NCBI GenBank assembly: GCA_963920665.1 | Contig: OY987268.1 | Location: 21,144,501-21,208,500 of the forward strand | DNA: 64,000 bases | Reading direction: 5' to 3' | DNA from: Straminergon stramineum | Lineage: Eukaryota; Streptophyta; Bryopsida; Hypnales; Calliergonaceae | Shown here: positions 47,422-59,460 of the stretch, in pieces | How positions within the stretch are numbered: the stretch's first letter is position 1 | Layout of the letters: every line of letters starts with the position of its first letter | Position numbers and translations under genes: made by a program | Notes under the pieces: model-generated | What the model was told of the DNA's origin: nothing | The model's input: the letters and a program-made list of their open reading frames with translations, nothing else | The model's database searches: none

Positions 47422-49924
47422 CTCTTTCCCAAGCACCCAACTCCTCTCGTTCATCTAAGTTAACCTTATCTTCGCGAATTTTCATTTTCATCTTAAGGTT
47501 TTCATCCTATGTTGGCCCGCTAAGCTAACTTTTGGAGATTAACTCTGAATCGCGAATAGATTGTGCCATTGGATTCAAAAGACCATTTTTAATACTTTGA
47601 ACCCCCTTCTGTTCTATCTTCAAAATCACAACGAAATCTAGCACCAACTTCACGCCAAACTTGGGAAAAATCTCAACTTTTGGGGGTTTGACTTTTCTAG
47701 CAAAAGTAACTAGCCTAGGATCCTAAGTAGATATGGGGGAGTGAGAAAAGACCTATCTTGGGCCCCATTCCACTTCTGTATGCTCCCGCTCCATTAGTCA
47801 ACTCTATCGTGGACTTTAAATTTTATTAATTGTCGGGGAATTTGGCAAGTTTGGATACTTCTAACTATTGGAATGTCTTGAAACTTGTCGGGATAGCTTA
47901 TTAATATAGAAGAAGATATACTAATTTTCAATGGAAATTTACCGCCACCTGAGAAATTTCTAGGAATTTCTCATCATAGGTTTGGGTAGTTGATTGTCTA
48001 GAAAGACATCTTTTGACTATCATAAAATTTCGAAACTTTTTGTGGAACCTCCCATGGGATCCCACGACACATGTGTAGGTTCATATTTTTACTCTACACA
48101 TCGGCCTAGGGTGGACAAAATTCACCCCTTCGTTTAATTATCGATAGCTAGGGAATCTTCCACATTAGAGGGAATCTTGGCAAACTAACTTCGTTGTTGG
48201 TTCTCAGACATGGCTTTAATCTCAAACCACCCTCATTGGATGTGAGAATCCTCCATGGTCCCGTCTTGGTATCTTAAACATCTACAATGCTAATAATTGG
48301 GGTTCCGCTATTTCGTCTATAAAATGGGGAAACTAGAAGCTATCTTTGGGAACTAATTCCTATGCCTTACCAAGGTTCCCTCAACCAATTCTAGCCTAGA
48401 GATGCCCTTTCCATGTGGGTTTTTGAGCTTGATAAGCCCATCACTTATAATTGACCAATTTGCCACGATTAGTTGGGTTCTAACCTATTTACAACTTGTG
48501 GTCAGGCCATTCTAGCTATAATATTCCAAAACTAGACCAAATACTATATTAGAATGTGACATTCTTATTTTGGTTTTACACTCTTTTTTGGTCTTTTTGT
48601 ATATAAAAGTGCATTTAAAATAACAAAATACGAAAAGAAAAGAAAAGAGTAAACCCTTGGTGAAGAATTAGGGGCTCACATGGCACGGGAGTTCATAGTA
48701 GAGGAAGGAGAGCTTTTGGTGGGCATGATCAATGATTTAAGTTTCAAGGTATGAGATAATCCATCCCTAACTCTTTCAAAGTTCCTAATTAGCAGTTAGT
48801 ATCTTTGGCCGAGGCCCAACCCTGGGTTAGACTCTTAGGGCTTTAGGTTAGGTTGTTTATTAGGATATAATCTTAAAGAGGGGTCCGGAGCTTCTAGAAA
48901 ACCGAAGGCATGCCCACATCAGGTCAAAACCAAAGAAGTTATTGTCGGATTAAGGTTAGGGCTTAATTTGGATGAAAAATATTTATACATAGAAAATAAT
49001 AGAAAATTCAAGAGATTAGGAAGAGGATATTAATTAGGGTCTAAGGGCGAAAGAAAAATTTAATTCCAAATTATAGATTAGGAGAAATCAGTGGATGAAG
49101 TTTTAAGCGCCGACTAGCGATCAAACTTCATCCATCAAGAACTTTTAGTGAGAGTATCCGATTTGAAAGTGTTTTACCAATCTAGAGAGTTAAAAGTAAG
49201 GGACACAAAGGAAAAATATGAAATCACCACAAGAGAGTAAGTAGGCAAGGGCTAACCCAAACCCTGAATGCTAGAGGAAGTTGATCACAAAGCTAGGAGG
49301 TAGAAGTTGAGTGAGGAATTTAGACTCTAGGGTTGTAGGAGAGGCTGAGTAAAATCCATAGGATCCTCTTAATTAAAAAAAAAATTCACGAATGACCCAA
49401 AAGATAATGAAAGATGAAGTTAGGCGAGGTTTAGATGGGAAATATGTAAAAATTTCCGACTAGGGCCAAACTCCAGATTCAGGTAGGAACAAGTCTTTTA
49501 AACCATTCCTAGAAAATTCAAATCATTTCGAATTAGGGAACTAGATCTAATCAATGGATGAAGTTTGAGGAACCAAATAGTGGTTAAACTTCATCCGCTC
49601 ATAACTTTGGCTAGGAAGGTTGGATAGGGCCAAGTTTTAGGTTTTTGAAAATGGAAAGGAATGACCCAAAGGGTTTTTAGGTTGAATCCTCCTCAACTTG
49701 GGTTCCATCCACAACCCATAGTGGCCATCCATTCAATCAAGACACTAGACGTAGATTAAGAGATTCTTGCACGTTGGGTCACCTTAGGCATTTAGTAAAA
49801 AGATCCATTTCTTGGAAGGCATAACGGACCATGCTTAGACACCCAAAATTAGGATTCATTTAGCCAAAACCTAGAACTTGGTTGTACTCCCGATTTACCA
49901 TAGGTGGGTAAATTAGTGCTTACA

Positions 49925-52900
49925 ATGGTCAACTCCTTTTGCCCATTGATTATAGGCATCTTCATAAGGAAAATTCTCTGAGGTAAAGACCTTTTGAAAA
50001 CACATTCTCACAATGCATTCTAGGTGGGTGTCTAAGGCATTCCTTAATTTATTCTTTAAAAATACCAAAGAGTTGAAACACCTCTCATCCTCCACAGATC
50101 CCAAAACTTGGATAATAGCAATTTTAGCCAATTTATAGAACTCCAGGAATGCTTTCACTCTTAGAATGGTGCATGAATTCAAGTAATGCCACAAACCGGT
50201 GAGAGGATTGACGTCAAATGGAGGTTCCATGTCTTTTTTGGAATTGTTGAGCATGGCTAATTTAAATAAACTCTACTTAGTCTCCAATATATAACGGTCA
50301 AGAACAAGTGGGATCAACAACTTTACCTTATCAACTTCAATTAACTTGGGCTCACAGTAGTAGGACATCAAAATTGAAAGGTGTTTAGGAAAACATTACT
50401 CAACTTCATTCTGAAGCCAATACTGTGGATAAACAACACCTAAGGCATCTATAACTACATGAGAGGGAAACTGTGATTCTAACTCCCCCAATAGTTGCCG
50501 AGCTGCCCCAGTAAACAACCAAAAGTATATCATCAACAATATATGTACAAAAATTAATTAATGGTGTATGTAGTTACTCAACAATTCTACAAAGTAAACT
50601 CTAAACAACAATAGCCTTCAAATGAAGTATCCAAATTAGCCTTGACATATATGACCCATATGGCATCACTAATTGTGATATGAGAACCTTCAATTCAATT
50701 AGTAACTATTTTGTATAAGTGACTGAACTTGATTCATGCATTGAAATCCAATAAGCAATTAGTAACTCAAATTACATTAAAACATAAACATTAAAACATT
50801 TAGTAAGTTAGTGAAATAAAATGAAGAATAAAATTCAAATAAGTAGCTGAACTAGATTTAAACGATAAATATACTCAAATGGTGTAAGGAAGTTACTAAG
50901 ATTACAGTAAAGCATGTGTAATCATTAAAACTTTCACAAAAAACAAATAGCTACTTAAATTACATTAAATCCTCAATATCAAAACATGTAGTAAGTTAGT
51001 AAAATACAACATAAAGATTAAATATTAACATTAAAATATGCATTAAGTTATTGGAATTACATTAACACTAAACGCTTGAATCACTAGAAGAAACCAACGT
51101 TGATTTCAAGAGAATTCAATTGACGCAAAATTCTGTTGAAACCAATGCTGGTTTCTTCTAGAGAATTTACTTGAAATTAGTGAATTGAAAACCAATAAGT
51201 AAGGACCAAATGAAACTATTAACTGTAAAATCCACCTTCACATAAACTTCACATACTCCTAAATTATTGACAGCATCCTAAAGAACCTCAAACTTCATAA
51301 AGCAAAAGAAGGCAAAAGTTAAATATTTGATCACCCCGTCTTCACAGTAGAAACAAGCAATGTAAATACTTCTCGGTCCATTGGTGATTCCCCATGAATA
51401 GTCTAGATTTTCTCTCCATTTGCGACAAATACCAACTAGGTTGTCTCATTGTTCAGGTCTGACATCCATTTCAAATGGATTTGACTATGGGAGCACTCAA
51501 GGATACTCTTAAATGCCCTAAACTCATCTCCGCCATATGCAATAAATTTATCAACAAGAAGTATGTAGAGCTATCTTTATGCAATTTTAAGCGCAGCTAC
51601 TAAATGACAAATATAAACATCTCGTATTTGGGCAAAGATTACAAGTAGATCAACCGTTTCCAAAAGAGGCATGAGTGTTGTCATATCTAGAAGGGCATAC
51701 GGATCCAAGAGGAGGCTCAAACATTTCTATACAACCAAGACAAATTTGAGGTTACATGTCTGGGTAACATAATACTAGATATTGATTCAATAGTACTAGC
51801 ATTCTAAATTCGACAAAGATAGCTTCAAGCGGCAAAGACTCAACAGTAAGTAAAGTCACGTAACACAACAACAAAGAGAAGAAAAGAGGTCATAGGAAGA
51901 GGGGTCACACCTTGATAGCAATATTCTTGACTATATCAACCTTCAATCCTTCATCTTTGCAAGGAGAGTCTGATAGTTAGAAAGCAACCTCCTTAATGGC
52001 TCTAAGAGGGACATCCACCTTGTTGAAACTTGTAATAAAGGCCTTCAACCCTTGGTCTTTATGACCTCCACTAGCTTTTGATATTCAAAGAGGCGCTTGG
52101 GGCTCTTGGTGAAATAGAAATGTACTTTTTAAATAATTTGTTCCACGATTTTGAAGATGGGTAAAATAGAGAGTGACTTGGTTGCAAGATTGCATTTGTG
52201 GGCCATGTAGTGGACACCTATGCAAAAAAAGAGCGAATTTTGTTTGGATTTGTATAGTCACTCCACTTCTAACACCTTGGAAGGTGCTAATACTATCAAC
52301 GCCAAAGCAAATGAGCTTCCTTGAGACCTGTTCAAAAGTAAGGTCACCTCCATCCTCCAAGGCCTTGAGGATGAGTAATGTCAAGTTGTCTGCACTAGCT
52401 CCATCGACCAACCGCTGTAAAGAAATGAGGTGTGGGATCCTTTGAAAATTCTCTACAATATAGGAGTGAATACAAATACAGCTGTCGTTGTCCACTGTAG
52501 TGACTTCGTCACAAGTAAGAGAAATGAAGTGGGCACATCTCATTTTTTTTCTTATGGCTTCTTTCACTTAGCAATGCATGTAGTTGGCCATATTCCACCT
52601 AGAATTGTCTGCCCAATGCATTTGGGGTAAATTTGGAATGTTTAGAAATGCATATAAAGCTTGCCTCTCTTCATATTCTTTTATGGGACGTTTGGATGAC
52701 AAAATTTGGAAAATTTTTCATAGTTGCACAATCTTTTTGGAACATGCCATTGATGTAGAAGTATTCACTTGTTGTATAACTGATGTAGGCTGCCTCGTTG
52801 CAAAATGATGCAAGTTTATTTGATGCCAATTAGTACTTGAAATGTAATATTCGTCTGCCTTCACCTTATATTTGGGCATGTTGAAGGCAACTTCTCTCCT

Positions 52901-53180
52901 CCCTCCATCCTTTGTGAGTGTGTCCCACCTAGGTCCCCAAATTTTCGGTTTCTTTTTGAAGGTTGAGTAAACAATGCATTTGACAAGGTGCACTTGCCCA
53001 TCACTACCTCTTATCGGTTCTGTCCATACCACCTTAGCTGCCCATTCATTTTGGAACCTTCTAGTTAGATCTTAGTTCAACTTTGGCTTATTGGAGGTAG
53101 AAATCTCTTGGAAATCATTGTTCGTCTCCACATCTTCTTCACCATCTGAGATCTAGACCATGTCATCTCGTAAGTGATAG
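49925..53180 (-). pseudogene. hAT-superfamily transposase relic (DUF4371-like, C-terminal dimerisation domain)
   Basis: Reading on the minus strand from 53,180 to 49,925. An N-terminal block (about 53,180-52,718) has FQNEWAAKVVWTEPIRG then WGPRWDTLTKDGGRRE, resembling the zinc-finger/BED-like start of plant hAT-related proteins. A central block (52,567-52,085) has FISLTCDEVTTVDNDSC, HLISLQRLVDGASADNL and LICFGVDSISTFQGVRSG; the 'LTCDE' segment is the RNase H-fold catalytic strand of this group. A short block at about 52,010 has VSTRWMSLL. The C-terminal block (about 50,510-49,925) has VIDALGVVYPQYWLQNEVE and SVEDERCFNSLVFLKNKLR, the hAT dimerisation signature. Stops include TAG at 53,152-53,154 and 50,273-50,275, two TAA and a TGA, plus at least one frameshift. 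LTR copy C cut the gene six codons from its end. Confidence 0.85.
51084..51161. mobile_element. 78-bp palindromic mini-element
   Basis: It is bounded by CTAGAAGAAACCAACGTTG on the left and CAATGCTGGTTTCTTCTAG on the right, which are inverted repeats with three mismatches. The same arms form the 30-bp palindrome at 10,937-10,966. It lies in the non-coding part of the hAT relic. Confidence 0.6.
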
Positions 53181-54825
53181 TGTACTTAGTAAGCTGCCTT
53201 TGTAGCTGTTACCTCAAATCGTCCACTACTATTGCTACCTTTCTATGACAAACTAGCGGGCTCAGATTCAAGAAGCATTGTGTCTACAAACATAGTGTTC
53301 ACATAGATGGTTCGGGATCTAGACTCTGAACTAGTTGACTTTTGATCACATGGGGTAGAGTTGGAAATGAGGTACAAGGACTACGGATTTGATGGATTCT
53401 CTGAGCTTTGATAAAATTTGGCAATGGAAGTTGACTCTCGGGCACTTCTATGAGTTGTGTTGTATTATAAACAAATAGCCTTCCCCTTAATCTCTCATTG
53501 ACAACAAATAGTCTCTTGCTCCACCTTCCTTGCAGTAATATGGGCAGCCCTTACTGTAGTAGATGGGAGAAGGTCTAGATTCTTTGAAGCATTGGTGTCC
53601 CCCACCTCTCCTCTGAATGCCGATCTCCTCCACCCTCACAGACAGTTTTTCGCTACACTGGAGGTGCTCAATTTATGGACAAGGACGTTCTACACCTATT
53701 GTGGAAGACCATAAACAAGTTTGACAACCAAGAATGAAAAAACCCGGAATAGAAGACTAAAGATTCATAGATGACCACTATCATTGGTGAACTTGTCAAA
53801 CCATGGGGGTTCCTAAAACATGAAGACAGTGACATTCACAACCACCTTTGGCGACCTCCTATCAAACCATAGCATCATAGACAAGATGAATAACCAAAAC
53901 AACAATTCACAAAGCAAACACAAGGCAATGCAAAAGTCTCTCAATCTCGAGTTCATTGTAGACAATGGAAAACAAAGACAAATGCGATGAAGACAACGAT
54001 TCGAATATACATTGATATGGTCCAATAGATCCACCAATGCTTGCGGCCTTCCATCTGCAAAACAAGAAGCAGTACCAACCAAATCTCCACTACAGTAACA
54101 AGAAGGCATAGTGAGAACAAATGCTCACAAACTGCAACAACTACAACACCGTAGGAATCCATTAGGAAATCAATTTGAGAAGGAGTGGAGACAAGTTATG
54201 AGAACATACTAAGAAGTGGAAAACTAAGGCAATTAAGGAAAAAGGAGTAGAAATCAAAGAAGCAACATAGTAGAAAGATTGGTACACGAGGTGGCAATTC
54301 TGCTTTTGAATGCATCGTATAGTCACTAGCGATGAACAGAGTCATGGACAAACCTTGGCATGTGATGAATAGAGAAGAACTGGGAGTTTGGAAGGCGAGG
54401 AAGGCAACCTAGGCATAGCAAATTGGCAGTTGATTTTGAATGTGCAGCGTGCTAGCGCCTAGAGGGTAGGTGACCACGATGACTAGGGTTGGGGTTATTA
54501 GGTAGTGCCCCCAAACCCTAGTTCGTTGTTTGGCTCCATTTCTTTTTTCTTTAAAAAATATTAAAGGCTTCTTTGCCAAGTGGATTTCGATGGTCCTTTT
54601 TGGCCCCATTTCACTAGAAATAAAAGGGCTAGAGGGGACCATCATAATTTTTTAAAATTTTTTCCCTAGGAAAAATAAAATGTCTAGACCTTTATTCACT
54701 CATACCAACAATATTAGCTGGGCTTGTGACTTTGTTTGCTTTGCGCTAGGCCACTTGTGGATGGCCACCTTGTATTGTTTCTTTGCAATGAAATTCTGTC
54801 TCATTTGTGTCAACCCCCCCCCCCC
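53181..54825. other. no gene recognised; flank of the hAT relic
   Basis: Minus-strand frames at 53,813-54,162 and 54,409-54,645 are Cys/Leu/Val-rich and show no family resemblance that I can see. The area may hold the 5' untranslated part or terminal region of the hAT element. A run of twelve C at 54,814-54,825 adjoins the next LTR fragment. Confidence 0.4.
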
Positions 54826-55532
54826 TATGAGCGGATATTTTTCCACCCTTGGAAAATATACGAGCACAACCAAATTCTTGTGTTTGGAGGTGAACTCTAT
54901 TCTAATGAATGCCTAATGTTGGTCCATTGTGCCTTTCAAGCAATGGATATCTTCTAAGCCTCCTAAGTCCTATAGTTCACTGTGAACCCCCAAACGATCG
55001 TAATTGTTGAGCTATTACCTCGATCCTTTGACCGTTATGGCTTTCTAGCAAAGCTAAAAGTGTCTAGGTCTACTACTACTAGCTTGTCAATCAATTCATG
55101 ACATTTCTAAAACCTAAGATGCTTGGGAATTGGACTTTCCCACAAGGAGCTATGGCCAAATGAAGTTTAGCCTTTGAAGAGGCTGCCTAAACTTCATCCA
55201 TCTTTTCGGACCCTCTCTTCAACTCAGATGACTTTGATTTCTAGATTCTAACCCTATCCTATGAACTAGTATGCAAGTTCCAATTTTGGGCGTGGATGGA
55301 TGAATTTCACCCTACTTCATCCATGTTGGACCCTAAACTTCATCTGCTCATAACTTCTTTGTTATGAGTCAGATCGGGGCATATTTTATACTCATGGAAC
55401 CCCCTAGACGTCTAATCTATGATCCTATTGCTAAATCTAACCTGAATCCTAGTTCTAGGGGTGCTACCCACTCCTAGGTCTCGGCCCTATTCTATGGTTG
55501 TGGAAATGAGCAAGCTAAATGGAAGGAGGGGT
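54826..55532 (-). mobile_element. LTR-like element copy G, 3' fragment
   Basis: It starts TATGAGCGGATATTTTTCC, the family 3' terminus with TG mutated to TA. It continues through 'ccattgtgcctttcaagcaatgg' (in pieces) and the 'aacttcatcc' blocks seen in B, C, F and H. It is cut at about 55,532 by the next element. Confidence 0.75.
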
Positions 55533-55961
55533 GTTGATGTTGTCGCGAGCCGTAATCTTAGAAATCACCTTGTTAATATTTATGAGGGTATAACTAAATA
55601 GAATGTTGCAAAAATTCTAATAGACAAAAAGGATTAGAACCCTCTTAGCCTAAACAACTTAGTAAGACTAAGAGGATACTCCAACTAATTCGTAACGGGA
55701 TCTAGGTCGGATCCGGATTCCGGAAACCTGGATAGCGACAGCCTACTGTCTAGACTTCCGGTCTAGAAATAGGAACCCGTTCCGGGTAAACGGTCCGCTT
55801 TACGAACGGTCGGTATTTTGATGGGTACTTAACCCCGCCACTGCCATTTGATCTTCCTCTTTTCCCACAACTGTTTTGTGCGCGCATAACTGAGTGAAAG
55901 AGTGGTGAGTTAGTGCTCGGGTGAAAGGTGATAGTGTGTTCAGATTTTAGAGTGGTTTGAG
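55533..55961 (+). mobile_element. candidate 5' LTR or leader of a second retroelement
   Basis: Family G sequence stops and CG-rich, unrelated sequence begins TGTTGATGTTGTCGCGAGCC. About 430 bp separate this point from the ATG of the long frame that follows. The TG start fits an LTR. The right LTR, primer-binding site and target duplication cannot be checked because an assembly gap cuts the element. 'ccggattccgg'-type repeats ('tccgg') recur here and in the frame. Confidence 0.4.
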
Positions 55962-57920
55962 ATGGTGGAGGGAGATATCCGGAAGACTTTGGTCACCGGC
56001 CGGATGGTTTGTCCAACCATTGCGGAAAGGCTGAGAGACAGATTCCAGTTAGAGGATGACCTTAGTGAGATAGGGTGTGTCAGTTTGTTCATGTGGCCGT
56101 GGACCATAAAGAATGACCAGATGATTCAGGAACTGATAGTAGGAGCTTCCAACTAGTATGAGTTGACGGTGAGAGGAAGGCCTCAGACCTAGTCTGATGA
56201 AGTCTGGGCTAAGGTTTACGGATTTCCCAAGAAGGGATCCGGTTTAGCTTCCTGGACAGACAAGTTTACAGTAGGAAAGTTCAAGAACGTTGCCCATTCT
56301 AAGGAAGGGTATGCGATTAGTAACTGCCTAGATGAAAGACATAGGCATGTCCTAGAGTTCTTGATCCCTATCCTATATTCGGAAAAGCCTACCTGGGTTA
56401 TGGTTACAGTAGCAAACACCATTTTTGGTGCATTTGAGGGTAGACCAGTCAGTTGGGGCAAGGTGATTGGATCCGTAGTCGCCAAGCTTGCTGCCAATGT
56501 GGGAAAGGGAAAGACCAGCCCCATAGGGCCGTATCTTTTCCATCTCTACCACCACGCAAAGCTTCTCAGCGATGCGGAAATGGTGGAGTACAACACCGGA
56601 GCGACCATCCTCCAATACGGCCTGACAGAAGAAGTGACGGCGGAGCAGTTGCCGGTGGAAGAGGAGGAGGATCCGGAAGAGGATGAGCAACCCTTGGAGC
56701 GGAGGCACCGAAAGTCGACGGATCCGACATCAAGGGGAAAGCTTCCGGCTCAACAGAGGATCTCCGAAGAGGAGGAAGGAAGTATATCCGGGTTCTTCAA
56801 AACCGGATTCAACTAGGTACTCCAAGCGCAAGAGTACCACGAGAGCGTGACGGATCTGCTCAGGAGGATAGGTCGGGAGTTGAAGACGAAACCGGAAGAC
56901 ATCCTCAACACGTTGAAGAAACTTCCCAATCCGGAAGTCCTCGAGCGGAAGGACAGGCAAATCGTAGCTTTGGAGAAGGAGAAAGCGGATCTTCAGGCAA
57001 GACTCAGCTGGGCGCAAGGGGAGATGGCTACAGTGAAGCAAAGGGAGAAGGAAGCCCTCCAGTTGCTGAAGAACTTATCCGGCTTAGTAGACAAGCCGGC
57101 CGATATGGTGATGAAGGCGGCTCTAACCTAGAGCCGGTTGACTTAGGAAGGGCACCTCACCGAATCCAAGGTCATCCGGATACTCGTGGACTTCTCCTCA
57201 TGGATGGAGCTCACACTCAAGGAGATGAGGCAACTGCTTAGACGGATCGATCCCGACCGGGTAATGGACTTCTCCAACTTTCCGGAGATCCATTTCGACA
57301 CGGAGACACCCGTCAAGCTCACCGCCTCCATGCCGCTACCTTCAAAACCGGAAGCCCCGTGGGAGACTCTCCAGTACTCAACGGAACCCTTCTCCAAGCA
57401 GTTGGAGAAGACAATCCAGGGGAGCGTGAAGTCAGCACCTGAGCCAAGCACGTAGCTGGATAAAAGATGGGAGTTGGTGCCTCCAGAGATTACGGTGTCT
57501 CCACCCGTCCCAGTGTTCAACCTTTCGGAAAAGGAGCCACTGCCGACACCGCACACCCAAGCCTGTGGCCAACTGATAGAACGGATTGGGAGGTTGTTGA
57601 ATCTGGCCCGGTCTCATCCGGAGGAGTTCGAGCATATGGTGGAGGAGCAGCAACCAAGGAAGGAGATCGAGCCTATCGTGTTGGATGAGACATCTCGAAG
57701 CGAGGAGAATGAGAGGGAGATAACTCAGATTGAGAAATCTGAGGAGGAAGAGTACCGGACCGAATTGGAGGACGAGGACGAGGAAGAAGCAGAATACTCT
57801 CCTCCGGAATTCCGGAAAATATAGACCCGAGTGGCGTTACGGATGACCCCCATCAAGGTGACCCTGAAGGCAAGTCCAAGGTCATCAATGCGAGCACCAA
57901 CGAGTCAAGGCGGGAGCAGC
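55962..57920 (+). pseudogene. long retroelement-like frame interrupted only by TAG codons
   Basis: One reading frame runs without shift from ATG 55,962 to the gap at 57,921 (653 codons). It is broken only at 56,154, 56,190, 56,814, 57,129, 57,144, 57,453 and 57,822, all TAG. The N-terminal part reads CPTIAERLRDRFQLEDDLSE, VSLFMWPWTIKNDQMIQELI and AKVYGFPKKGSGLASWTDKF, then VSWGKVIGSVVAKLAANVGK and SPIGPYLFHLYHHAKLLSDA. A central Glu/Lys-rich section (about 56,840-57,120) looks coiled-coil: KDRQIVALEKEKADLQARL. The C-terminal part is acidic (TELEDEDEEEAEYSPPEF). I infer a gag-like structural protein of an LTR retroelement from position and architecture. No zinc knuckle, protease or reverse transcriptase is present before the gap. 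Codons are GC-richer than the surroundings, implying a younger insertion. Confidence 0.65.
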
Positions 57921-58120
57921 NNNNNNNNNNNNNNNNNNNNNNNNNNNNNNNNNNNNNNNNNNNNNNNNNNNNNNNNNNNNNNNNNNNNNNNNNNNNNNNN
58001 NNNNNNNNNNNNNNNNNNNNNNNNNNNNNNNNNNNNNNNNNNNNNNNNNNNNNNNNNNNNNNNNNNNNNNNNNNNNNNNNNNNNNNNNNNNNNNNNNNNN
58101 NNNNNNNNNNNNNNNNNNNN
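57921..58120. other. assembly gap, 200 N
   Basis: Exactly 200 N. Sequence character changes from GC-balanced coding relic on the left to AT-rich DNA on the right, so the rest of the retroelement is missing or the join may be wrong. Confidence 0.99.
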
Positions 58121-59198
58121 CTTTTACTCTTGATAAATATCTTTACCAACTACATAGATCTTCTATACTCTTGGTAAAAATAATCCTCTTTCATAAAAAA
58201 ATTATAGCCTTGAATAAGTAGTTAATATGGATTGATAAAAAATAAAATAATTTTGTGTAGCGTAAAATTTTGAAGTTTGCATTGCCCTTAACATTGCAGA
58301 AGAATCTAAATGAAGGAAGGCAAAAAATTGGTATCTTTCAAATGAAGAAATGAAAACAAATTGACCTTGCAATCATGAAGGATTGATATAAATGTGACCT
58401 TGCACTTAAAGAGCTAGCCTAAAAAATTGGAGGTTAAATGAAGGACTCTCTAGGATATCCATTTTAAAGTCTTAGTCTTGGGATTATTGAAAATATTATA
58501 TATAGATGGGCAACTAAGCTGGATATAGGCCAAAAGGCTTACACAAAAGAACTTATGTACAATACTTACAATAGATGATGTTCAAAGAAGTTGGCCTTAC
58601 ACAATTGCACAACAAGAGTCCTAGAGCCCTATAGCAACTTGCTTGTAGAGTTTTACTTCTAGTCCAATAACATCATATTCATTAAAATGGGAGAGTGTGG
58701 CCCTCTCAAAATAGTATTTGGCCTTCAAAGGTACAATTAGTGAATTGAGTGAGCTATAATTTAGCTTGATGATTACTTACTTAATTAAATCAAAATAGTA
58801 ATTTCTATTAAAATGAGAGTCATGTAATCAATATAATGTTTTGAAAAGAAGATTGTATTGAATATGGTCAAAAATTGCAAGTCTTTTGCAAACAAGTACA
58901 CATAAAATGCCATATGAAATATATTATTACGGTATACATATTGCACTTGCAACCTGAATGTTGCAAGTGTAACACCCAAACATGTACTCCCCACAAAGAA
59001 ACCAAAGCTCTGAATCCTATTTATGGTAAGCTATAGTTAAACATTCATGAATCTAAATCCCCAACCCCCCATTTATAAGAAAACAAAATAATATCCTTCA
59101 CAGTAATGTAAAAGCATATTGTAGACATATGAAAAACAAATAACGCTCTACCACATGTAGCTAAGAACATATTTGGACTTGACCCAACTCAACCAATG
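58121..59198. other. AT-rich DNA, nothing recognised
   Basis: There are short open frames only. Nothing continues the retroelement to the left of the gap. Confidence 0.5.
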
Positions 59199-59455
59199 CT
59201 ACACTTCAAATAAAGTATACGAAGCCAAATTCTAGTTGATGATTTCAATTTGAGCAGCCGGGATCTTGGGCAAACATTGACAAGTATCCCTTCTAATTTG
59301 AGACTTCTATGCTGTTAAGAGAGCATTGGTTTCTTCCCAAATAGGTGGATCAGCTATATCAACCTTCCAATGTAAACCTCTTTCATTGTCCCATCCAGTA
59401 TAGAAGTCTTGAACATCTTGATTCCTCAATGTTGGGTGAAAGTATTGAACATGGT
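59199..59455 (-). pseudogene. exon-like relic containing a DPP motif
   Basis: The minus strand reads FHPTLRNQDVQDFYTGWDNE, RGLHWKVDIADPPIWEETNA and, past a TAG, KSQIRRDTCQCLPKIPAAQI then EIIN, another TAG, and NLASYTLFEV to a third TAG. 'VDIADPPIWEET' resembles motif IV (hydrophobic strand, then DPPY) of beta-class DNA methyltransferases with Tyr replaced by Ile. That would fit the methyltransferase-like tails at 18,589 and 63,574, but the order on the strand shows it is not part of the 63.6-kb copy unless copies lie in tandem. The protein may equally be unrelated. It seems genuinely coding-derived because similar composition holds across the stops. Confidence 0.4.
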
Positions 59456-59460
59456 TGTTC

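Larger units (their letters stand above)
44480..48680 (-). mobile_element. LTR-like element copy B, nested in copy C in the opposite orientation
   Basis: Its plus-strand ends are TGTGAGCGCCAATTTACC at 44,480 and GAATTAGGGGCTCACA at 48,680. The flanking 5-bp duplication is CGGCA (44,475-44,479) and TGGCA (48,681-48,685). The single difference is C to T at a CG site, and the uninterrupted family sequence there is 'cggca'. The body is 4.2 kb and collinear with copy A in reverse. No coding content is seen. Confidence 0.9.
41267..49924 (+). mobile_element. LTR-like element copy C, split by nested copy B
   Basis: It starts TGTAAGCCCCCAATTAG at 41,267 and ends GTGCTTACA at 49,924. The flanking 5-bp duplication is ATAGT / ATGGT, one transition apart. 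The left part (41,267-44,479) matches copy A from its start to 'cggcatgggagttc', and the right part (48,681-49,924) matches the rest of copy A. Without copy B it is about 4.45 kb. It inserted near the 3' end of a minus-strand hAT relic. Its TATA box is at 42,533-42,540 (TATAAAAG) and a poly-T run of about 25 lies at 42,647. Confidence 0.88.
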
